Assembly (NCBI GenBank): GCA_035380245.1
Contig: DAOSXA010000009.1
Location: 1-14,586 of the forward strand
DNA length: 14,586 nucleotides
Reading direction: 5' to 3'
DNA from: Candidatus Zixiibacteriota bacterium
GTDB lineage: Bacteria; Zixibacteria; MSB-5A5; GN15; FEB-12
Part shown: positions 12,838 to 14,586 of the stretch, in pieces
Layout: each line of letters opens with the position of its first letter
How positions within the stretch are numbered: position 1 is the first letter of the stretch
The notes under the pieces: generated by a model
Seen by the model: the letters and a program-made list of their open reading frames with translations, nothing else
Database searches by the model: none
Told to the model about the DNA's origin: nothing
Position numbers and translations under genes: made by a program

Positions 12838-14586
12838 ATGAAAGAAAAATTAACGAGAATCGTGACGGCAGGTTGCGTGTTGGCAGGACTTTTATTAGTG
12901 GCCGCACCGGTTACGTCGGGCGCCGATCCCGAAGAGTATTTCGAATACGAATTGACATACATAGGCGGCACGTATCAGGTCACTATCACCGGTTACCTCG
13001 GTCCGGGCGGGTACGTGCAAATTCCGGACAGGATTGAAGGCTACTGGGTCGTCACCATCGCTTCAGCCGCTTTCGAAGGGAACACCGCTCTACTCGGTGT
13101 TTCAATCCCCGACACCGTGGGCACTATCGGGTCCGGTGCATTCCGGGGTTGCACCGGCCTCACGAGCGTTACCATACCGGATTGGGTCTTAACGATCGAG
13201 GAGGGAGCGTTTGCGAGTTGCACCAACTTAACGAACATTACGGTCAATCCTCTCAACCGAACGTTCTACAGCGTCAGCGGGGTATTATTCACAAGAAAAG
13301 ATCTGCTGAATCAAATTAAACTTGTTCAATTTCCGGGGGGCAAAGCCGGGCATTATGACATACCCGATGGTGTGACCCACATATTGCCGGAAGCTTTTTG
13401 TGGCAGTTCGAGTTTGACCACCGCCACAGTTCCCGCCGGCCTTACCACAATCGAAGGCGGAGCGTTCCGGGAATGCCCTCAGCTTACCGGCCTTTATTTC
13501 AAAGGACCCGCTCCCGGCTCCGGAGAGGATGCGACTGTTTTCGAAGGGTCCGACACTGTCGTGCTGTATCGTTTGGCTGCCAGCAGCGGCTGGCCGGCGA
13601 TAGGGGACTTGTGGGACGATCGCCCGACGGCATTATGGAGTGGAATAATACCGACGCCGACGGCCACCCCGGCCCCTACCCCGTTCAACGCCGTCGACAG
13701 CGGCGATTATGACGGCGACGGGACCTCCGACATCGGGATCTTCCGGCCCGAGACCGGCTTGTGGGGCATTCGAAGCGTCAGCAGCTTCTATTTCGGGGGA
13801 CCGGGAGACCTGCCGGTCAGCGGCGACTACGGCAACGACGGAACGTCCGACCCGGCGATATTTCGTCCGACCACGGGGTTGTGGATCGTCCGGGGGATCA
13901 CCCGGGCTTATTTCGGGGGCGCGAACGACCTGCCCGTGCCCGGGGACTACGACGGCGACGGACGCTGTGACCCGGGGATCTTCCGGCGCAGCTCCGGCCT
14001 CTGGTCCATCCGAGGGTTCACCCGCTGCTACTTCGGAACTACGGAAGACGCCCCTATTCCGGGTTACTTTTCCGGTGACCGGCCCAAGAACATCGCCGTT
14101 TTCCGGCCGACCACCGGACTCTGGGCGGTCCGGGGGCTGACCCGGTTTTATTTCGGAACCTCGGGCGACGTCGGCCTGGCCATGGATCCGGTCGGGACGG
14201 GAACGGACTCGGCCACCATTTTCCGCGGCGGGGACGGGCTCTGGGCTTCGAGGAACCTGACCCGATTCTACTTCGGAGCCGGGGGAGACTGCCCGGTTCC
14301 CGGCGATTACGATGGAGGAGGCTCATCGGACGCGGCCCTGATGAGGCCCGCGAGCATGCTCTGGGTGGTGAGGAACCTGACCCAGGCGTATTTCGGACGC
14401 GACGGGGATCTTCCGGTGACGGGGCGACCTTGCCGCCCCCTGACCCCCACGCCGACGTCGTCGCCTTCCCCCACACCTCATACCGGTACCCCCACCCCCA
14501 GCCCGACCTCGACCCCGATCACCCCCACGCCCACGCCCAGCGTCACCCCCACCGGGGTGGGGGTGACGCTGGGCGTGGGCGTGGGG
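12838..14586 (+). CDS. Secreted BspA-like LRR protein with six tandem Asp-rich repeats, 3' truncated
   Basis: An open frame running off the window, 583 codons so far. Residues 1-29 are a signal peptide (KEKLTRIVTAGCVLAGLLLV..., likely cut after TSGA). Residues about 37-265 are BspA-type leucine-rich repeats (IGSGAFRGCTGLTSVTIP, IEEGAFASCTNLTNITV, IEGGAFRECPQLTGLYF) closing with a SGW..IGDLWDDRPTALW segment typical of this domain's end. A Pro/Thr linker follows at 272-282. Residues 289-528 are six 40-residue units resembling FG-GAP/VCBS blades, with a Ca-binding-like loop DYDGDG..D at each start. A second Pro/Thr/Ser linker starts at about 535. Such proteins are cell-surface or extracellular and bind proteins or glycans; function here is unknown. 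Codons after about 14553 belong to a fold-back and should not be trusted. A stop and any C-terminal anchor are missing. Confidence 0.85.
   Translation, partial: MKEKLTRIVTAGCVLAGLLLVAAPVTSGADPEEYFEYELTYIGGTYQVTITGYLGPGGYVQIPDRIEGYWVVTIASAAFEGNTALLGVSIPDTVGTIGSGAFRGCTGLTSVTIPDWVLTIEEGAFASCTNLTNITVNPLNRTFYSVSGVLFTRKDLLNQIKLVQFPGGKAGHYDIPDGVTHILPEAFCGSSSLTTATVPAGLTTIEGGAFRECPQLTGLYFKGPAPGSGEDATVFEGSDTVVLYRLAASSGWPAIGDLWDDRPTALWSGIIPTPTATPAPTPFNAVDSGDYDGDGTSDIGIFRPETGLWGIRSVSSFYFGGPGDLPVSGDYGNDGTSDPAIFRPTTGLWIVRGITRAYFGGANDLPVPGDYDGDGRCDPGIFRRSSGLWSIRGFTRCYFGTTEDAPIPGYFSGDRPKNIAVFRPTTGLWAVRGLTRFYFGTSGDVGLAMDPVGTGTDSATIFRGGDGLWASRNLTRFYFGAGGDCPVPGDYDGGGSSDAALMRPASMLWVVRNLTQAYFGRDGDLPVTGRPCRPLTPTPTSSPSPTPHTGTPTPSPTSTPITPTPTPSVTPTGVGVTLGVGVG
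13702..14421 (+). repeat. Six in-frame tandem 120-bp repeats (40 residues each)
   Basis: Units start at residues 289, 329, 369, 409, 449 and 489 of the LRR protein and are all exactly 40 residues. The conserved core is IFRP..GLW..R..T..YFG, with a GDYDGDG..D loop at the head of units 1, 3 and 6 and a close variant in unit 2. Units 4 (GYFSGDRPKN) and 5 (MDPVGTGTDS) have lost the acidic loop but keep the core. Six equal blades would suit a beta-propeller. Confidence 0.85.
14523..14586. repeat. Perfect 31-bp fold-back at the window end (probable assembly artefact)
   Basis: 14523-14553 is followed, after GG (14554-14555), by its exact reverse complement at 14556-14586, which ends precisely at the last base. 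The left arm encodes the Pro/Thr linker (TPTPSVTPT); the right arm translates as GVGVTLGVGVG, simply its antisense. A perfect long inverted repeat with a 2-base centre ending exactly at the sequence end is what a chimeric or self-folded contig end looks like. Confidence 0.8.

Noticed and set aside
13702..14421. Regular 120-bp periodicity resembling a CRISPR or satellite array
   Set aside because: It is in-frame protein repetition with conserved residues and no conserved 25-40 bp repeat with unique spacers.
13709..14476. Long overlapping frames on both strands inside the LRR gene
   Set aside because: They are shadows caused by high GC and repeated codons; none has a ribosome site or family resemblance, while the frame from 12838 has a signal peptide, LRRs and repeats.

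Overview
The window looks like part of a GC-rich genome from an uncultured bacterium. The clues are the final gene, which joins a BspA-type leucine-rich repeat region to Asp-rich 'GDYDGDG..D' repeats through Pro/Thr linkers (an architecture I associate with uncultured PVC-like and related candidate phyla), a dispersed 'GTCATTGCGAG' intergenic hairpin, and a cluster of toxin-antitoxin modules. The assignment is tentative because no housekeeping or rRNA gene is present. Both ends are cut: a gene tail at the left, and an unfinished gene at the right that ends in a perfect fold-back and so probably marks a contig end.

Layout. 1-78 is the last 26 codons of an unknown gene. 99-230 is the decayed C-terminal end of an IS3-type transposase. 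368-7104 is an anti-phage defence block, lower in GC than the right half of the window. It holds an AAA ATPase and a TOPRIM/DUF4435 protein one base apart, matching the PARIS pair AriA-AriB, then 61 bp later a 1512-residue STAND NTPase with an N-terminal PD-(D/E)XK-like nuclease (Avs-like). All three share a strand and could be one transcript. 7177-7614 is an internally deleted IS4-type element: intact 12-bp inverted ends and a transposase whose catalytic core has been removed in frame. The defence block is therefore bordered by transposon remnants on both sides.

7823-9182 holds two small exported proteins and a small three-helix membrane protein, none recognised. 9229-11646 is a toxin-antitoxin cluster of three type II modules: dinJ-yafQ (+), vapBC (-) and a second, unrelated vapBC (+). 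Each has overlapping or abutting genes, and each has palindromic sites at its promoter where autorepression is expected. The space between the two vapBC modules is packed with repeats. 11797-12384 is an AT-rich orphan gene with one N-terminal membrane helix.

12838 to the end is a large secreted protein: signal peptide, BspA-like LRRs, a Pro/Thr linker, six tandem 40-residue Asp-rich repeats, and a second Pro/Thr linker that runs into the fold-back.

Working together: the defence genes probably sense infection and kill or arrest the cell through nuclease activity (AriB on tRNA in known PARIS; the STAND nuclease probably on DNA). The TA modules may stabilise the island and add growth arrest. 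The flanking secreted genes look like ordinary lineage genes around an accessory hot spot.
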